Assembly: GCF_005222225.1 (NCBI RefSeq)
Contig: NZ_CP036536.1
Span: 2,566,001 to 2,630,000, forward strand
DNA length: 64,000 bases
Direction: 5' to 3'
Origin: Salinimonas lutimaris
GTDB lineage: Bacteria; Pseudomonadota; Gammaproteobacteria; Enterobacterales; Alteromonadaceae
Shown in pieces: positions 34,538 through 44,675 of this stretch. Below the pieces are notes generated by a model. That model saw nothing but the letters and a program-made list of their open reading frames with translations, searched no databases and was not told the origin of the DNA. Numbering within the stretch: the first letter of the stretch is position 1; each line of letters opens with the position of its first letter. Made by a program: the position numbers and the translations under genes.

Positions 34538-35664
34538 TGAATGATGTCATCAGTCTGGCTAAAGACTTAATCAACCGCCGCTCGGTAACGCCAGAAGACG
34601 CTGGGTGCCAGGATTTAATGAAAGGCCTGTTGGGCGAGCTCGGTTTTGCAAATGAAACCATGGTGTTTGAAGATACCACCAACCTGTGGTCAAGACGAGG
34701 CACAGATGGTCCGCTACTGTGCTTTGCCGGTCACACTGATGTTGTACCCAGCGGCCCTGAGTCGGCCTGGCAAACTCCGCCCTTTGTTGCGACGGAAAAA
34801 GACGGCTACCTGCATGGCCGCGGCGCGGCCGACATGAAAGGCAGTCTGGCTGCCATGCTGGCGGCAACCCAGCGCTTTGTGACGGATTATCCCGCTCATC
34901 AAGGTAGTATTGCCTACCTGATTACCAGTGATGAAGAAGGCCCTTTTATCAATGGTACCACACGGGTTATTGATACGCTGGAAGCCCGTAATGAAAAAAT
35001 CACCTGGTGTATTGTGGGTGAACCGAGCAGCACAGAAACCGTGGGCGATGTGGTTAAAAATGGTCGCCGGGGTTCGCTGACCGGTGATTTAACGGTAAAA
35101 GGTATTCAGGGCCATGTGGCCTATCCGCACCTGGCCAGAAATCCGGTGCATGATGCCGCACCCGCCCTGGCAGAAATGGCCACGACTCACTGGGACAATG
35201 GCAATGCCTCGTTTCCCCCCACCAGCTTTCAGATTTCTAATATCAATGGGGGAACCGGGGCCGGAAACGTTATTCCCGGCGAGTTGCACGTCTGCTTTAA
35301 CTTCCGTTTTTCCACCGAAGTAACAGATGCTGAGCTGGTCAGTCGCTCGCTGACTATTCTTGATAAACACGAGCTGGATTACGAGATTAAGTGGACGTAT
35401 AACGGCCAGCCATTTTTAACCGACAGCGGAGAACTGGTAGCCGCGACTCAACAAGCTATCGAAGCACAAACCGGTAAGCCTACGCAGTTATCCACTGCCG
35501 GCGGCACATCCGATGGCCGCTTTATTGCTCCCACCGGTGCTCAAGTCGTCGAACTGGGGCCAGTCAATGCTACGATCCACAAGATTGATGAAAACGTAAA
35601 AATGGCTGATTTGATCACGCTGGAAAAAATTTACTACGACATCATGGTCAGGTTATTAGCATGA
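34537..35664 (+). CDS. dapE: Succinyl-diaminopimelate desuccinylase
   Basis: DapE releases succinate and LL-diaminopimelate in lysine and peptidoglycan precursor synthesis. It is 375 aa, the usual length. Dinuclear zinc ligands are in FAGHTDVVP (His), [14 protein letters not shown] (Asp), TSDEEGPF (Glu pair), IVGEPSST and the C-terminal [12 protein letters not shown] (His). The dimerisation domain with [23 protein letters not shown] is intact. It is translationally coupled on both sides: TAATG with yffB and ATGA with the M15 peptidase. Confidence 0.97.
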   Translation: MNDVISLAKDLINRRSVTPEDAGCQDLMKGLLGELGFANETMVFEDTTNLWSRRGTDGPLLCFAGHTDVVPSGPESAWQTPPFVATEKDGYLHGRGAADMKGSLAAMLAATQRFVTDYPAHQGSIAYLITSDEEGPFINGTTRVIDTLEARNEKITWCIVGEPSSTETVGDVVKNGRRGSLTGDLTVKGIQGHVAYPHLARNPVHDAAPALAEMATTHWDNGNASFPPTSFQISNINGGTGAGNVIPGELHVCFNFRFSTEVTDAELVSRSLTILDKHELDYEIKWTYNGQPFLTDSGELVAATQQAIEAQTGKPTQLSTAGGTSDGRFIAPTGAQVVELGPVNATIHKIDENVKMADLITLEKIYYDIMVRLLA

Positions 35665-36329
35665 GCCTTGGTTGGCTGGGGCAGGACGAGACCTTTCTGG
35701 TAGACGCCGGCAACGGACATCGTCTGCACGAGGCGGTCGCCGGCCCCTTTCTGGCCATGCAAAGTGCGGCAAGCCATGCTGGTATTGATTGCCAGCTGGT
35801 CAGCACCTATCGCGCCTTTGACCGTCAGCTGTCGATATGGAACCGTAAATGGCAGGGAGAGTTGCCCATTCTGGACTTGCATGGTCATTTACGCGATGTC
35901 GCCGAGATGACAGAGGAGCAGAAGATACACGGTATTTTAACCTGGTCCGCACTGCCGGGTGGTTCCCGGCATCACTGGGGGACAGATATTGATGTGTATG
36001 ACCAGCGCAGTGTCAGACAGCGTAAGCATAAGTTTGAACTCATCGACAGCGAGTATCGCGGTAATGGTCCTTGTGCAGCGCTAGCTGACTGGCTGAGTAC
36101 TCACGCCATTGACTATGGCTTTCACCGGCCGTTTTTGCACTACACCGGTGGTGTGGCCTGCGAATTATGGCATTTGAGTCATCAGCAGACTGCTAATCAT
36201 TTTGAAGCCATGCGCAATCCGCAGCAGTTGGCACAAGCCATTGCCGCTGCGCCTATGGAAGGAAAACAGGCGGTGTTGCGCCACTTTGATGAACTGTTTG
36301 ACCGCTACGTGTTAAATCAGGGAGTGTAA
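35661..36329 (+). CDS. M15-family D-alanyl-D-alanine carboxypeptidase-like protein (VanY type)
   Basis: This 222-aa protein has the M15B zinc site: [13 protein letters not shown] (about residues 105-117) gives the His and Asp ligands, and CELWHLSHQ (about residue 175) the catalytic Glu and third His. The substrate would be the D-Ala-D-Ala end of peptidoglycan stems. No signal peptide is visible, which is odd for a wall enzyme, so either it acts on cytoplasmic precursors or export is non-classical. The gene overlaps dapE by 4 nt. Confidence 0.87.
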   Translation: MSLGWLGQDETFLVDAGNGHRLHEAVAGPFLAMQSAASHAGIDCQLVSTYRAFDRQLSIWNRKWQGELPILDLHGHLRDVAEMTEEQKIHGILTWSALPGGSRHHWGTDIDVYDQRSVRQRKHKFELIDSEYRGNGPCAALADWLSTHAIDYGFHRPFLHYTGGVACELWHLSHQQTANHFEAMRNPQQLAQAIAAAPMEGKQAVLRHFDELFDRYVLNQGV

Positions 36330-36330
36330 T

Positions 36331-36516
36331 ATGAGTCTTATCTGGATCGTTATTATTGTTGCGCTGGCGCTAGGTGTCGTGGCCAGTAATATTTTGCTAT
36401 TGAAATCAAACAAAAAGTTTATCAAGCCGCCAGATTTCAAGCCCCGTCAGTACGATGATGACGAAGACGACTGGGGTAGTAGCAGTAACAGCAAACGCGA
36501 CGACAGCGAACGGTAA
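36331..36516 (+). CDS. 61-aa single-pass membrane protein (DUF2897-like)
   Basis: One N-terminal membrane helix (about residues 3-25, LIWIVIIVALALGVVASNIL) is followed by a basic stretch and a very acidic tail with a DDDEDDW core. The size, layout and position after dapE recall YpfN of E. coli, although the sequence looks closer to DUF2897. It starts 1 bp after the M15 stop, with GGAG inside the preceding gene. Function unknown. Confidence 0.75.
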   Translation: MSLIWIVIIVALALGVVASNILLLKSNKKFIKPPDFKPRQYDDDEDDWGSSSNSKRDDSER

Positions 36517-36544
36517 TATCTTTCCCGCCGTCGCGTTTGCAGGG

Positions 36545-36874
36545 TCAGATATTGGCGACGGTGCGAACCGCAGTGCCGCTGATGCTAACCATCAGCATAC
36601 TGCCCTTTTCCCCCATGACTTCATAGTCAATATCAATTCCCACCACGGCGTTAGCGCCCATTGATCGGGCTTCCTGCTCGAGCTCGGTGAAGGCGATTTT
36701 TCTTGCCTTGGTCAGTTCATCCTCGTAGGAGCCCGAACGGCCTCCTACAATGTCCCGGATTGAGGCAAAAAAATCCTTAAATACGTTGGCTCCCATCACG
36801 GCTTCACCAATCACAATACCGTGATACTGCTCAATTGTGTGACCTTCAATGGTTGGCGTAGTCGTTAAGATCAT
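36545..36874 (-). CDS. YbjQ/UPF0145 family protein
   Basis: This 109-aa protein of the YbjQ family is proposed, from structure, to bind heavy metals or form pentameric rings. Hallmarks are the [23 protein letters not shown] start, [15 protein letters not shown] and [13 protein letters not shown]. The biochemical function is unknown. The start (AGGAG 9 nt upstream) lies within the end of the HIT gene, overlapping by 29 nt. Confidence 0.9.
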   Translation of the reverse strand: MILTTTPTIEGHTIEQYHGIVIGEAVMGANVFKDFFASIRDIVGGRSGSYEDELTKARKIAFTELEQEARSMGANAVVGIDIDYEVMGEKGSMLMVSISGTAVRTVANI

Positions 36875-37289
36875 ACGATTGCTCCTGCATAGTTAAAAAA
36901 TTCCTGAGGCCATTGACCAGCTTGCTCGCCTCAGACTCAGAATAAGGGATCGCGGGTTGTTTTCCCCATACCGGGGCTGGCCAGGCGCAATCTGTAGAAA
37001 ACCTTGCCACATGGTGAATATGCAGCTGGGCCACCACATTACCCAGTGCTGCCACATTCAGCTTTTCCGGCTGATAAAGCTGTTCCAGTGCCCGGCATAC
37101 CACAGAGGATTCATGAAGATACTGCTGTTGCTGCGCATCATTAAGGCGATAAAGCTCCCGGGCCTGCGCAACCCGGGGCACCAGGATCAGCCAGGGGAAC
37201 TGACAGTCATTCATCAACAGCAGTTTGCACAGCGGCAAATCTGCTACAAAATGCGTGTCGTTTTGCAGCCGGCTATCCAGTTCAAACAT
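36846..37289 (-). CDS. HIT-family (histidine triad) hydrolase-like protein
   Basis: This 147-aa protein has the nucleotide-binding HIT fold: [10 protein letters not shown], then [22 protein letters not shown] (about residues 78-99). The triad reads H-I-H-H-V, so the first two histidines are in place while the third is shifted by one relative to the usual HxHxH. This variant is seen in a proteobacterial HIT subgroup. It likely hydrolyses nucleoside phosphoramidates or related nucleotides. It overlaps both neighbours: YbjQ by 29 nt and AstE by 8 nt. Confidence 0.87.
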   Translation of the reverse strand: MFELDSRLQNDTHFVADLPLCKLLLMNDCQFPWLILVPRVAQARELYRLNDAQQQQYLHESSVVCRALEQLYQPEKLNVAALGNVVAQLHIHHVARFSTDCAWPAPVWGKQPAIPYSESEASKLVNGLRNFLTMQEQSYDLNDYANH

Positions 37290-38325
37290 CCGCCTGCTCC
37301 AGGGTGGTTGGCACCACTGTCAGCAGGGCCCGCTGCCCGATGGCCACGTTGGCATTAGGAAACACAATCGCCTCGCCGTCCTGTGTAGCGATATATTCTG
37401 CGCCCGGCTCAGAGGCCAGCACTGTACCTTTTGCATAGCCGGTAAAATTAGGCGTATCGTCGGCAAAATGCAGGGAGAAATCCTGCTTTGTCCGGTTAAT
37501 AACCTGGTTTACCCGAAAAATTTCTACATTTTCAAGAACCACCTCCGGAGCAAAGTCGATATCAGTGATAAGCCGCGTAATGGCCTGACGCGCATCTTCA
37601 AACCGGCGCATATCATTTTGACCAAACGGACGCACTTTACCCAGTTCAACGGTAAAGGCATGAGCCTGATGCTGACAGCTGGAATAATAGCTGAAGGTGG
37701 TTGTCGGGCTTTCTGATAGCAAAATGGTTTTTACCCCGCAAGCCGCCAGGAATGCAATTTGCTGATGACTGCGCGGTTCGCCGTGCAAAAACGGATACAC
37801 CGCGAATTTTTCATTTTTAGAATCACGGATGGCGGTGTGCAAATCATAATGCAGACGCTCACCCGTAGCAGCGTTGAAAAAAGCCGCGACGGCCTCTTCC
37901 AGTTGCCGCGCTCGCTGACGCTCCTGGTTAATAGCCCCCCCACCTTCACTATGCGCTCCGCTGAACAGACGATTCATATTCTCTTCTACAAATCGCTGAG
38001 CAATATCCATCGCCGGTAAGTTACCAAATAAAAACAATACCCGGTGGGCCGGCGCCAGATCCCCCGTCAAAATTGCCCTCACCCAGTCATCGCACAGCTC
38101 AATGGGTGCCGTTTCGTTACCGTGTACGCCACATGACAATACAATGCTTTTTGTTGCTGCGGTTACCGAGGGAGGGGTCAGTTCAATAATCCCCTCAGCC
38201 ATGACTGACACGCCAGTGCCATTACTCAGGGTAAACGAAGTAGGGGATGAAAAAAGCTCAGGCTGAGTACGGGAAAGATGAAGAAACTGGCCGGTTTGGC
38301 AAAGTTCGGTCTGCAAGTCCTGCAT
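37282..38325 (-). CDS. astE: Succinylglutamate desuccinylase
   Basis: AstE performs the last step of the arginine succinyltransferase pathway, giving glutamate and succinate. It is 347 aa. Zinc and substrate residues appear in SCGVHGNETAPIELCDDW (His and Glu, about residues 66-83), MNRLFSG (Arg), and YDLHTAIRDSKNEKFAVYP (His, about residue 160). VELGKVRPFG provides the catalytic Glu. The rest of the ast operon is not in the window, which is unusual since astE is often linked. It overlaps the HIT gene by 8 nt. Confidence 0.93.
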   Translation of the reverse strand: MQDLQTELCQTGQFLHLSRTQPELFSSPTSFTLSNGTGVSVMAEGIIELTPPSVTAATKSIVLSCGVHGNETAPIELCDDWVRAILTGDLAPAHRVLFLFGNLPAMDIAQRFVEENMNRLFSGAHSEGGGAINQERQRARQLEEAVAAFFNAATGERLHYDLHTAIRDSKNEKFAVYPFLHGEPRSHQQIAFLAACGVKTILLSESPTTTFSYYSSCQHQAHAFTVELGKVRPFGQNDMRRFEDARQAITRLITDIDFAPEVVLENVEIFRVNQVINRTKQDFSLHFADDTPNFTGYAKGTVLASEPGAEYIATQDGEAIVFPNANVAIGQRALLTVVPTTLEQADV

Positions 38326-38396
38326 GAAAATTTACGCTTCACAAAAAATCAACAATGATCGCTAAGTCTACCCATTTCGCAGAGTAAAAGCCAAAT

Positions 38397-39707
38397 TCAG
38401 CGTAATTGCCGGCGTAAAGGCGAGCTGCCAATCATAATATCCTGCTGACTGAACTCAATAAACTCCGCCAGGGGAATGGCCCTGGAAAACAGATAACCCT
38501 GTCCGGTCTGAATACCCAGCTCTCTTAACACATGAAGCTGAGACACCTGCTCAATTCCTTCGGCCACGACATCACAATGTTTCGCATCGCCTATCACTTT
38601 AGCCGCCTGGATAATCGCCCGGTTTACCGGATTATCACTCAGCTCCATGACAAAACTTTTATCGATTTTCAGTGCGTTAATATTCAGGTCCCGGATATAG
38701 GCCAGGTTTGAATAGCCCTTGCCAAAATCGTCTATGGCAATTTCAACCCCCATGGCCCGCAATGCTGAAAGTTGCTCTTTCACCATCAGAGAGTTTGATA
38801 AGGCGACATCTTCAGTCAGCTCAAACTCAAAACACGATGGGTTGAGGCCTGATTGTGCACACAGCGTTCTGATATGACTAATGAGCTTGCTGTCATATAA
38901 CTGTGTAGGTGACATGTTAATTGAAATTTTAATATCCAGCCGGTGCAGACACATCACCGTCAGATCATGAAAAGCCTGCTTGAGCGTCCAGTAAGCCAGT
39001 TCATTCATCATATGATAAGACTCAGCGGCTTCTATCAGCGGACCAGGGAACACCACGCCGTCTAATGGATGGTTCCAGCGCAGCAAACACTCGGCCCCCA
39101 CAATAGTCAGGGTTGTTAAATCAACTTTGGGCTGGTAATACAGTTCCAGTTCGTTATTGGAAATGGCCCGCCGTAAGTCGGCCTTTAATGCCAGACGCCG
39201 ACCGTTGAGCGCTGGCTCAGTGCCGGGCATATAATAGAAATTCTCATAGCGATTTTCTTTGGCCTGTTTTAAAGCTGCTTCCGCCCGTGAGATAAAAAAC
39301 GCCACCTCAAAATCGCTGTGCTGCCCCTGCACCACGCCAACATTAAAATCAGCTATAAAGGCATGCTCGTCATACTGGATGGGGGCTTTAAAATGTTCGC
39401 TGAGTCGCTCGTAACTATCGCGAGCTTTTTTCTGGTCTGTCTGGCCAGGTAAAAGTAGCCCGAAAACATCACCACTCATGCGGCCAACCCCCACCTCATC
39501 CCCAAACAAGTTGATGATTCGGTTGGCAATCTGCAACAGAACTTTATCGCCGGTACAAATTCCCAAACTGGTGGTCACATCAGAAAATCTGACCACATCC
39601 ACCAGCATCAGTGAAAAATGTGAATGTCTGACTGCAAATTGTTCAACCTGATTGATAAATACATATCGGTTTGGAATTGTCGCCAGTGTCTGATGCATAC
39701 CATGCAT
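38397..39707 (-). CDS. GGDEF-EAL protein with degenerate GGDEF, probable c-di-GMP phosphodiesterase
   Basis: This 436-aa cytoplasmic protein has a GGDEF domain whose active site reads MSGDVFGLL (about residue 77) instead of GGDEF, so it should not make c-di-GMP but may bind GTP. The EAL domain (about residues 180-420) keeps its residues: ECLLRWNHP (Glu), INMSPTQL (Asn), ELTED (Glu), DDFGKGYSNLA (Asp pair), KIDKSFV (Lys), VAEGIE (Glu), and GQGYLFSR. It should hydrolyse c-di-GMP. There is no sensory domain in front. It has its own 5' region. Confidence 0.92.
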   Translation of the reverse strand: MHGMHQTLATIPNRYVFINQVEQFAVRHSHFSLMLVDVVRFSDVTTSLGICTGDKVLLQIANRIINLFGDEVGVGRMSGDVFGLLLPGQTDQKKARDSYERLSEHFKAPIQYDEHAFIADFNVGVVQGQHSDFEVAFFISRAEAALKQAKENRYENFYYMPGTEPALNGRRLALKADLRRAISNNELELYYQPKVDLTTLTIVGAECLLRWNHPLDGVVFPGPLIEAAESYHMMNELAYWTLKQAFHDLTVMCLHRLDIKISINMSPTQLYDSKLISHIRTLCAQSGLNPSCFEFELTEDVALSNSLMVKEQLSALRAMGVEIAIDDFGKGYSNLAYIRDLNINALKIDKSFVMELSDNPVNRAIIQAAKVIGDAKHCDVVAEGIEQVSQLHVLRELGIQTGQGYLFSRAIPLAEFIEFSQQDIMIGSSPLRRQLR

Positions 39708-40219
39708 TAAAATCTCACTTCCCGGTTCAAAAAACGTGCAACTACTAACATATTAAAACGCTTACTACACCACGCCATCACAAAGCATACAACCTGCCGT
39801 AGGTATGGTCATTTATACCGCCTTATCTGTGCCAGCCAGACATACTCGACCATATCGCTATAACCCTTGTGCATACTGCTATTGAGTATAGTTAGACCTG
39901 ATATAAAAACCAGTTTGCGTACTATACTTTTTTAACTTTCAATTATCGCCGAGCAACCATTTACATGAGATGAGCAGCGTGAACCAGGACATCCGACCTG
40001 GCGGAAATTTAATAAAAAGTTGCAGATTTTTTTGAGCCTGAACGGTACTTCCTTTAGTATATATAGGCTTAAAGCAGCATAAACACAGGAATATCCCCGT
40101 TTTTACGCCATCGGAAAGGCTCAATGATTGGCGGGAATTTGCGTGTCTGGAATTTACGCAAAACCGTTTGAGCTGAATTTAAAAATCAATAAGACTGACT
40201 TTCAACGGAGTTTAATTAT
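39708..40219. other. 512-bp regulatory region between the GGDEF-EAL gene and the bet operon
   Basis: No gene is supported. The sequence is AT-rich and presumably holds two divergent promoters. A TATATATAGG -10-like stretch lies near 40058-40068. I see no match to the known BetI operator. CGGAG stands about 9 nt before the betB ATG. Confidence 0.5.
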
Positions 40220-41683
40220 ATGACGAAACCGCGTCTGCAGAATTTCATCAATGGTGCCCCGCTGGCAAATGACAGCGGCGAGACAATTGACGTAATAAAT
40301 CCTGCCACTGGTGAAGTAATTTATGAAATCGAAGTCGCCGATGACAAAGTAAAAACTGCTGCTATCGAAAGCGCAAAAGAAGGTTTCAAAGCCTGGGCCG
40401 GAATGACAGCCATGGAGCGTTCGCGCATCCTGCTGAAAGTTGTCGCCCTGCTTCGCGAGAAAAACGATGAACTGGCCGGTTATGAAGTTCTGGACACGGG
40501 TAAGCCAATGCAGGAAGCAAACTGCGTAGATGTGGTGACCGGAGCTGATGCCATTGAGTTTTTCGCGAATCTTGCACCTACTCAGGTCGGTCAGCAGCAG
40601 GACCTGGGTGGAGACTTTTACTACACGCGTAAAGAGCCACTGGGTATCTGCGCAGGTATCGGTGCATGGAACTACCCTATCCAAATCGCATGCTGGAAAT
40701 CAGCGCCTGCGCTGGCAGCCGGTAATGTCATGATTTTTAAACCCTCAGAAGAAACGCCTCGCGGTGCGATAGAATTGGCTAAGGTGTACATCGAAGCCGG
40801 TGTGCCTGCGGGTGTATTTAACGTGATACTGGGTGACGGTGATGTGGGCCAGTGGCTGACCAACAATCCTGATATTGAGAAAGTATCGTTTACTGGTGAA
40901 GTGGGTACTGGCAAAAAAGTGATGCAAGCCTCTGCTGCAACATTGAAAGATGTCACGATGGAGCTGGGTGGTAAGTCACCGCTTATCGTATTTGAAGATG
41001 CCGATGTTTCTCAGGCGGTATCGGCGGCCATGTTGGGTAACTTCTATACTCAGGGTGAAGTGTGCACTAACTGTACCCGTGTATTTGTACACGAAAGTCA
41101 GTATAAAGCCTTTATGAAAGAACTGGTTGAACGTACCGAACAGAATATCAAAGCCGGTGATCCGATGGATCTTGAGGTCAATTTTGGTGCCATGATTTCT
41201 AAAAAGCATCAGTATTTGGTCATGAGCTATATCGAAAAAGGTAAAGCAGAAGGCGCAACTCTGGTTACCGGTGGCAATACTATGACGCCCGCGGGCGCTG
41301 AAGGCGGTTACTTTGTAGAGCCGACCATTTTTACTGATTGTACCGATGACATGACCATCGTGAAGGAAGAAATTTTTGGTCCGGTCATGAGTGTACTGAC
41401 GTTTAAAGATGAAGCAGAAGTCGTACGTCGCGCCAATGACACTTCTCTGGGCCTGGCAGCGGGTTTGATGACCAAGGATATTACCCGCGCTCATCGTGTG
41501 ATTCATCAGCTTGAAGCCGGTATCTGCTGGATTAATACCTGGGGTGCATCCCCTGCTGAGATGCCGGTTGGTGGTTATAAGTTATCCGGTGTGGGCCGTG
41601 AAAATGGTATCGAAACCCTGGATCATTATACCCAGACCAAATCGGTCTACATCGGCATGGTTGATCTGGAAGCACCATTTTAA
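40220..41683 (+). CDS. betB: Betaine aldehyde dehydrogenase
   Basis: BetB oxidises betaine aldehyde to glycine betaine with NAD(P). It is 487 aa, the usual length. The Rossmann segment [12 protein letters not shown], catalytic Glu in [18 protein letters not shown] and catalytic Cys in [15 protein letters not shown] (about residue 286) are present, as is the [24 protein letters not shown] block typical of BetB. First gene of betB-betA-transporter-porin. betA follows after 9 bp. No betI gene is nearby. Confidence 0.96.
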   Translation: MTKPRLQNFINGAPLANDSGETIDVINPATGEVIYEIEVADDKVKTAAIESAKEGFKAWAGMTAMERSRILLKVVALLREKNDELAGYEVLDTGKPMQEANCVDVVTGADAIEFFANLAPTQVGQQQDLGGDFYYTRKEPLGICAGIGAWNYPIQIACWKSAPALAAGNVMIFKPSEETPRGAIELAKVYIEAGVPAGVFNVILGDGDVGQWLTNNPDIEKVSFTGEVGTGKKVMQASAATLKDVTMELGGKSPLIVFEDADVSQAVSAAMLGNFYTQGEVCTNCTRVFVHESQYKAFMKELVERTEQNIKAGDPMDLEVNFGAMISKKHQYLVMSYIEKGKAEGATLVTGGNTMTPAGAEGGYFVEPTIFTDCTDDMTIVKEEIFGPVMSVLTFKDEAEVVRRANDTSLGLAAGLMTKDITRAHRVIHQLEAGICWINTWGASPAEMPVGGYKLSGVGRENGIETLDHYTQTKSVYIGMVDLEAPF

Positions 41684-41692
41684 GGAGACGCT

Positions 41693-43366
41693 ATGCAGAA
41701 GTTTGATTATATCATCGTCGGCGCCGGCTCTGCCGGCTGTGTACTGGCCAACCGCCTCAGTGCAGATTCCAGCAAGAAGGTACTGTTGGTAGAAACCGGC
41801 GGCAGTGACAAAAGCATTTTTATTCAGATGCCCACTGCCCTTTCTATTCCGATGAACACGGAAAAGTATGCATGGCAGTTTACCACTGAAGAAGAGCCTT
41901 ATCTGAATAACCGCTCCATGCACTGCCCTCGCGGTAAGGTGCTGGGCGGCTCTTCGTCTATCAATGGTATGGTGTACGTACGTGGCCACGCCAAAGACTT
42001 TGATGAATGGGAACAATACGGCGCTAAAAACTGGAATTTCCAGCATTGTCTGCCTTACTTCAAAAAGGCCGAACAATGGTACATGGGCGGCGATGAATAC
42101 CGCGGTGGAGACGGCCCGTTAGGGACTAACAACGGTAATGAAATGAAAAACCCGTTGTACAAAGCCTTCATTGACGCGGGTAAACAGGCTGGCTATGCAG
42201 AGACACTGGATTATAACGGTGCTCAGCAGGAAGGTTTTGGTCCGATGCACATGACGGTGAAAGACGGTCAGCGCTGTTCATCAGCCCGCGCCTACCTGGA
42301 CCCGGTAAAAGACCGCGACAACCTGACCATTGTCACGCACGCTACTGTGCAAAAAGTGCTGCTGGAAGGTAAAAAAGCCGTCGGTATTCGCTATAAACTC
42401 AAGGACGATCTGATTGACGCCCGGGCTGACAAAGTGATTTTGAGCGCCGGTTCAATCGGTTCTCCTCACCTGCTACAACTTTCTGGTATCGGTGATAAAA
42501 CCCATCTTGAAGCGGCTGGCATTGAGTGCAACCATCATTTACCGGGTGTGGGTGAAAACCTGCAGGACCATCTGGAATTTTACTTCCAGTTCCGCTGTAA
42601 AGAGCCAATTTCACTGAACCGGGAATTAGGGCTGGTATCCAAGGGCATGATTGGTGCTCGGTGGATGTTGTTTAAATCCGGGCTCGGCGCTACGAACCAC
42701 TTTGAATCATGCGGCTTTATCCGCTCAAAAGAAGGGGTTGAGTGGCCTGATCTGCAGTATCACTTTTTACCTGCAGCCATTCGTTACGACGGCAAAAGCG
42801 CCTTTGAAGGCGACGGCTTCCAGGTACATATCGGGCACAATAAACCACGTAGCAGAGGTTTTGTTCGGGTTAAAACATCAAATCCAGACGATGCCCCGGC
42901 CATTCAGTTTAACTACCTTCAGCATCAGGACGATATTGAAGGATTCCGTGCCTGTGTTCGTCTGACCCGGGAGATTATTAATCAACCTGCCTTTGACCAA
43001 TATCGCGGCAGCGAGATTCAGCCTGGTGAAGATGTACAAACCGACGAACAAATTGATGCATTTGTTCGCGACGCTGTTGAAAGTGCTTACCACCCTTCCT
43101 GCTCCTGCAAAATGGGCGAGGATGACATGGCGGTAGTGGACTCACAAACCCGGGTTCACGGCATTGACAATTTACACGTTGTGGATTCGTCTATCTTTCC
43201 GACGATTCCTAACGGCAACCTGAATGCGCCCACCATTATGGTTGCAGAAAAAGCAGCAGATCACATTTTAGGGAACAACCTGTTACCGGTTGAAAACGTC
43301 CCTGTGATTGAAGAGCAGAACTGGGAATCCACCCAGCGCAGCACTTCCCTTACTGCCAGTAAGTAA
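41693..43366 (+). CDS. betA: Choline dehydrogenase (FAD, GMC family)
   Basis: BetA oxidises choline to betaine aldehyde and passes electrons to the respiratory chain. It is 557 aa. The FAD-binding GxGxxG appears as [19 protein letters not shown] at the N-terminus; GMC signatures are [18 protein letters not shown] and [18 protein letters not shown]. The catalytic His is in [18 protein letters not shown] and the C-terminal His/Asn region is [22 protein letters not shown] precedes the ATG. Together with BetB it makes glycine betaine for osmoprotection. Confidence 0.96.
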   Translation: MQKFDYIIVGAGSAGCVLANRLSADSSKKVLLVETGGSDKSIFIQMPTALSIPMNTEKYAWQFTTEEEPYLNNRSMHCPRGKVLGGSSSINGMVYVRGHAKDFDEWEQYGAKNWNFQHCLPYFKKAEQWYMGGDEYRGGDGPLGTNNGNEMKNPLYKAFIDAGKQAGYAETLDYNGAQQEGFGPMHMTVKDGQRCSSARAYLDPVKDRDNLTIVTHATVQKVLLEGKKAVGIRYKLKDDLIDARADKVILSAGSIGSPHLLQLSGIGDKTHLEAAGIECNHHLPGVGENLQDHLEFYFQFRCKEPISLNRELGLVSKGMIGARWMLFKSGLGATNHFESCGFIRSKEGVEWPDLQYHFLPAAIRYDGKSAFEGDGFQVHIGHNKPRSRGFVRVKTSNPDDAPAIQFNYLQHQDDIEGFRACVRLTREIINQPAFDQYRGSEIQPGEDVQTDEQIDAFVRDAVESAYHPSCSCKMGEDDMAVVDSQTRVHGIDNLHVVDSSIFPTIPNGNLNAPTIMVAEKAADHILGNNLLPVENVPVIEEQNWESTQRSTSLTASK

Positions 43367-43449
43367 GACCTCGTGGCGGGTTATGTAACCCGCCCCGTTT
43401 GACACGATGTTAGACGTATAACTAAGAAATAAAAACCAGGAGACATCTT

Positions 43450-44667
43450 ATGATGATGTGGCTTAGTGCCGGCATCGCATTAACGCTCGCGGCGATAGTA
43501 TTTATACTATTTAAGTGGGGAAATATGCGCATGATCGGCGTCACTCCCGTCAGAACGCTGACTTTTATAGCGATTCTGTTTACTTCAGGCCTTGATGTTG
43601 GCCTTATTATGTTCCCTCTCACCGAATTTGGTGGCTACGCTGATACTGCAGCGAACCCGGAATACAGCTTTACCAATCCACTGGCGATTGAATTTGGCTT
43701 TTGGGGCTTCTTCATCTGGTCATTCTACTTTCTGACCTGTTTCTACTTCTGCATTATTGAACCCAAAGTGAAATTCTTTGAAATTAGCTGGGTGAAATTT
43801 ATCAACAATGTGATCATCATCGGCACCTGTGCTTTTACTGCATTTTTGTTGTTGTCTAACCTTCCCTGGTATTTGCCCTCTATCGGCGACGGCGAGTCCA
43901 TTGTACCTACTTTCTATCTGATTGTTTTTGCCGCCATTGCGTTTTCGGTATATAGCAGTACAGATATAAAGTACGTGCGGATACTGAGCGTTTCGACCAC
44001 CTGGATGTTCCTAGCCCTGATTCTGTTTATGTGGGGCGGCGCGTTTTTGTGGGGCGACAGCCAGGTTGGCCAGTATTTCGCAGCCACGGAAATGCTGGGT
44101 GGTTACTTTGCCAATATTCAGCACTTCCTGTTCCCGATTAATGATTATCATGCCTTTTATCTTTTCTGGTGGTTCGCCTGGAGTATTATGATTGGCCAGT
44201 TCACCTCACGATTCTGCGGTGGTCTGAAGACATATCAGGTTCTGGCGGCGATGATGATTATTCCTTCGATTCCGATTGCAGGCTGGTTTGGTGTGCTTTA
44301 TCACTACCACAACGCCGGACTGGATACGACAGGTATTCGTAATATGGCGATGGTGTTTGTGGGGATTGTTTTTGTTATCAACTCACTGGATTCGCTGATC
44401 CGTCTGTATACCGACAACCTGAATTTGTCTGCCAGCCGCTTAGGCAAGGTAAAATATTTTGCGTTTAACTTTATCGCGCTTTCTGCCCTGACCATGCTGT
44501 TCAAGATTGATTTTCTGCAGATTCAATGGGTTGGAGCACTGGTGATTGGTCTGTTTTATTGCTGTCTTGGCTACATTCTTTACAGCAAATTCGGATCGGT
44601 ACGCGCCATCGACAGCTCACCGGAAGAAAACGAGCTGGACTTCAAAAAAATAGAAACTTCGCACTAG
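43450..44667 (+). CDS. Compact BCCT-like transporter, probably choline
   Basis: This 405-aa membrane protein has 10-11 hydrophobic segments. TSGLDVGLIMFPLTEF (about residues 38-53) aligns with the glycine-rich BCCT segment before WGVAEP, and FYLFWWFAWSIMIGQFTSRFCGG (about residues 233-255) with the Trp-rich BCCT substrate helix. Standard BCCT carriers have 500-700 residues. This one lacks N-terminal helices and the long C-terminal osmosensing tail. The linkage to betBA makes choline (or betaine) the likely substrate. AGGAG stands 7 nt before the ATG. It ends 8 bp before the porin gene. Confidence 0.8.
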   Translation: MMMWLSAGIALTLAAIVFILFKWGNMRMIGVTPVRTLTFIAILFTSGLDVGLIMFPLTEFGGYADTAANPEYSFTNPLAIEFGFWGFFIWSFYFLTCFYFCIIEPKVKFFEISWVKFINNVIIIGTCAFTAFLLLSNLPWYLPSIGDGESIVPTFYLIVFAAIAFSVYSSTDIKYVRILSVSTTWMFLALILFMWGGAFLWGDSQVGQYFAATEMLGGYFANIQHFLFPINDYHAFYLFWWFAWSIMIGQFTSRFCGGLKTYQVLAAMMIIPSIPIAGWFGVLYHYHNAGLDTTGIRNMAMVFVGIVFVINSLDSLIRLYTDNLNLSASRLGKVKYFAFNFIALSALTMLFKIDFLQIQWVGALVIGLFYCCLGYILYSKFGSVRAIDSSPEENELDFKKIETSH

Positions 44668-44675
44668 GACGTAGC

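Noticed and set aside
40976-41506. 176-aa minus-strand frame inside betB
   Set aside because: It is the antisense shadow of an intact aldehyde dehydrogenase.
44526-44675. Longer N-terminus for the TorF-type porin
   Set aside because: It lies within the transporter gene and would bury the signal peptide; the ATG at 44676 has AGGAC upstream.
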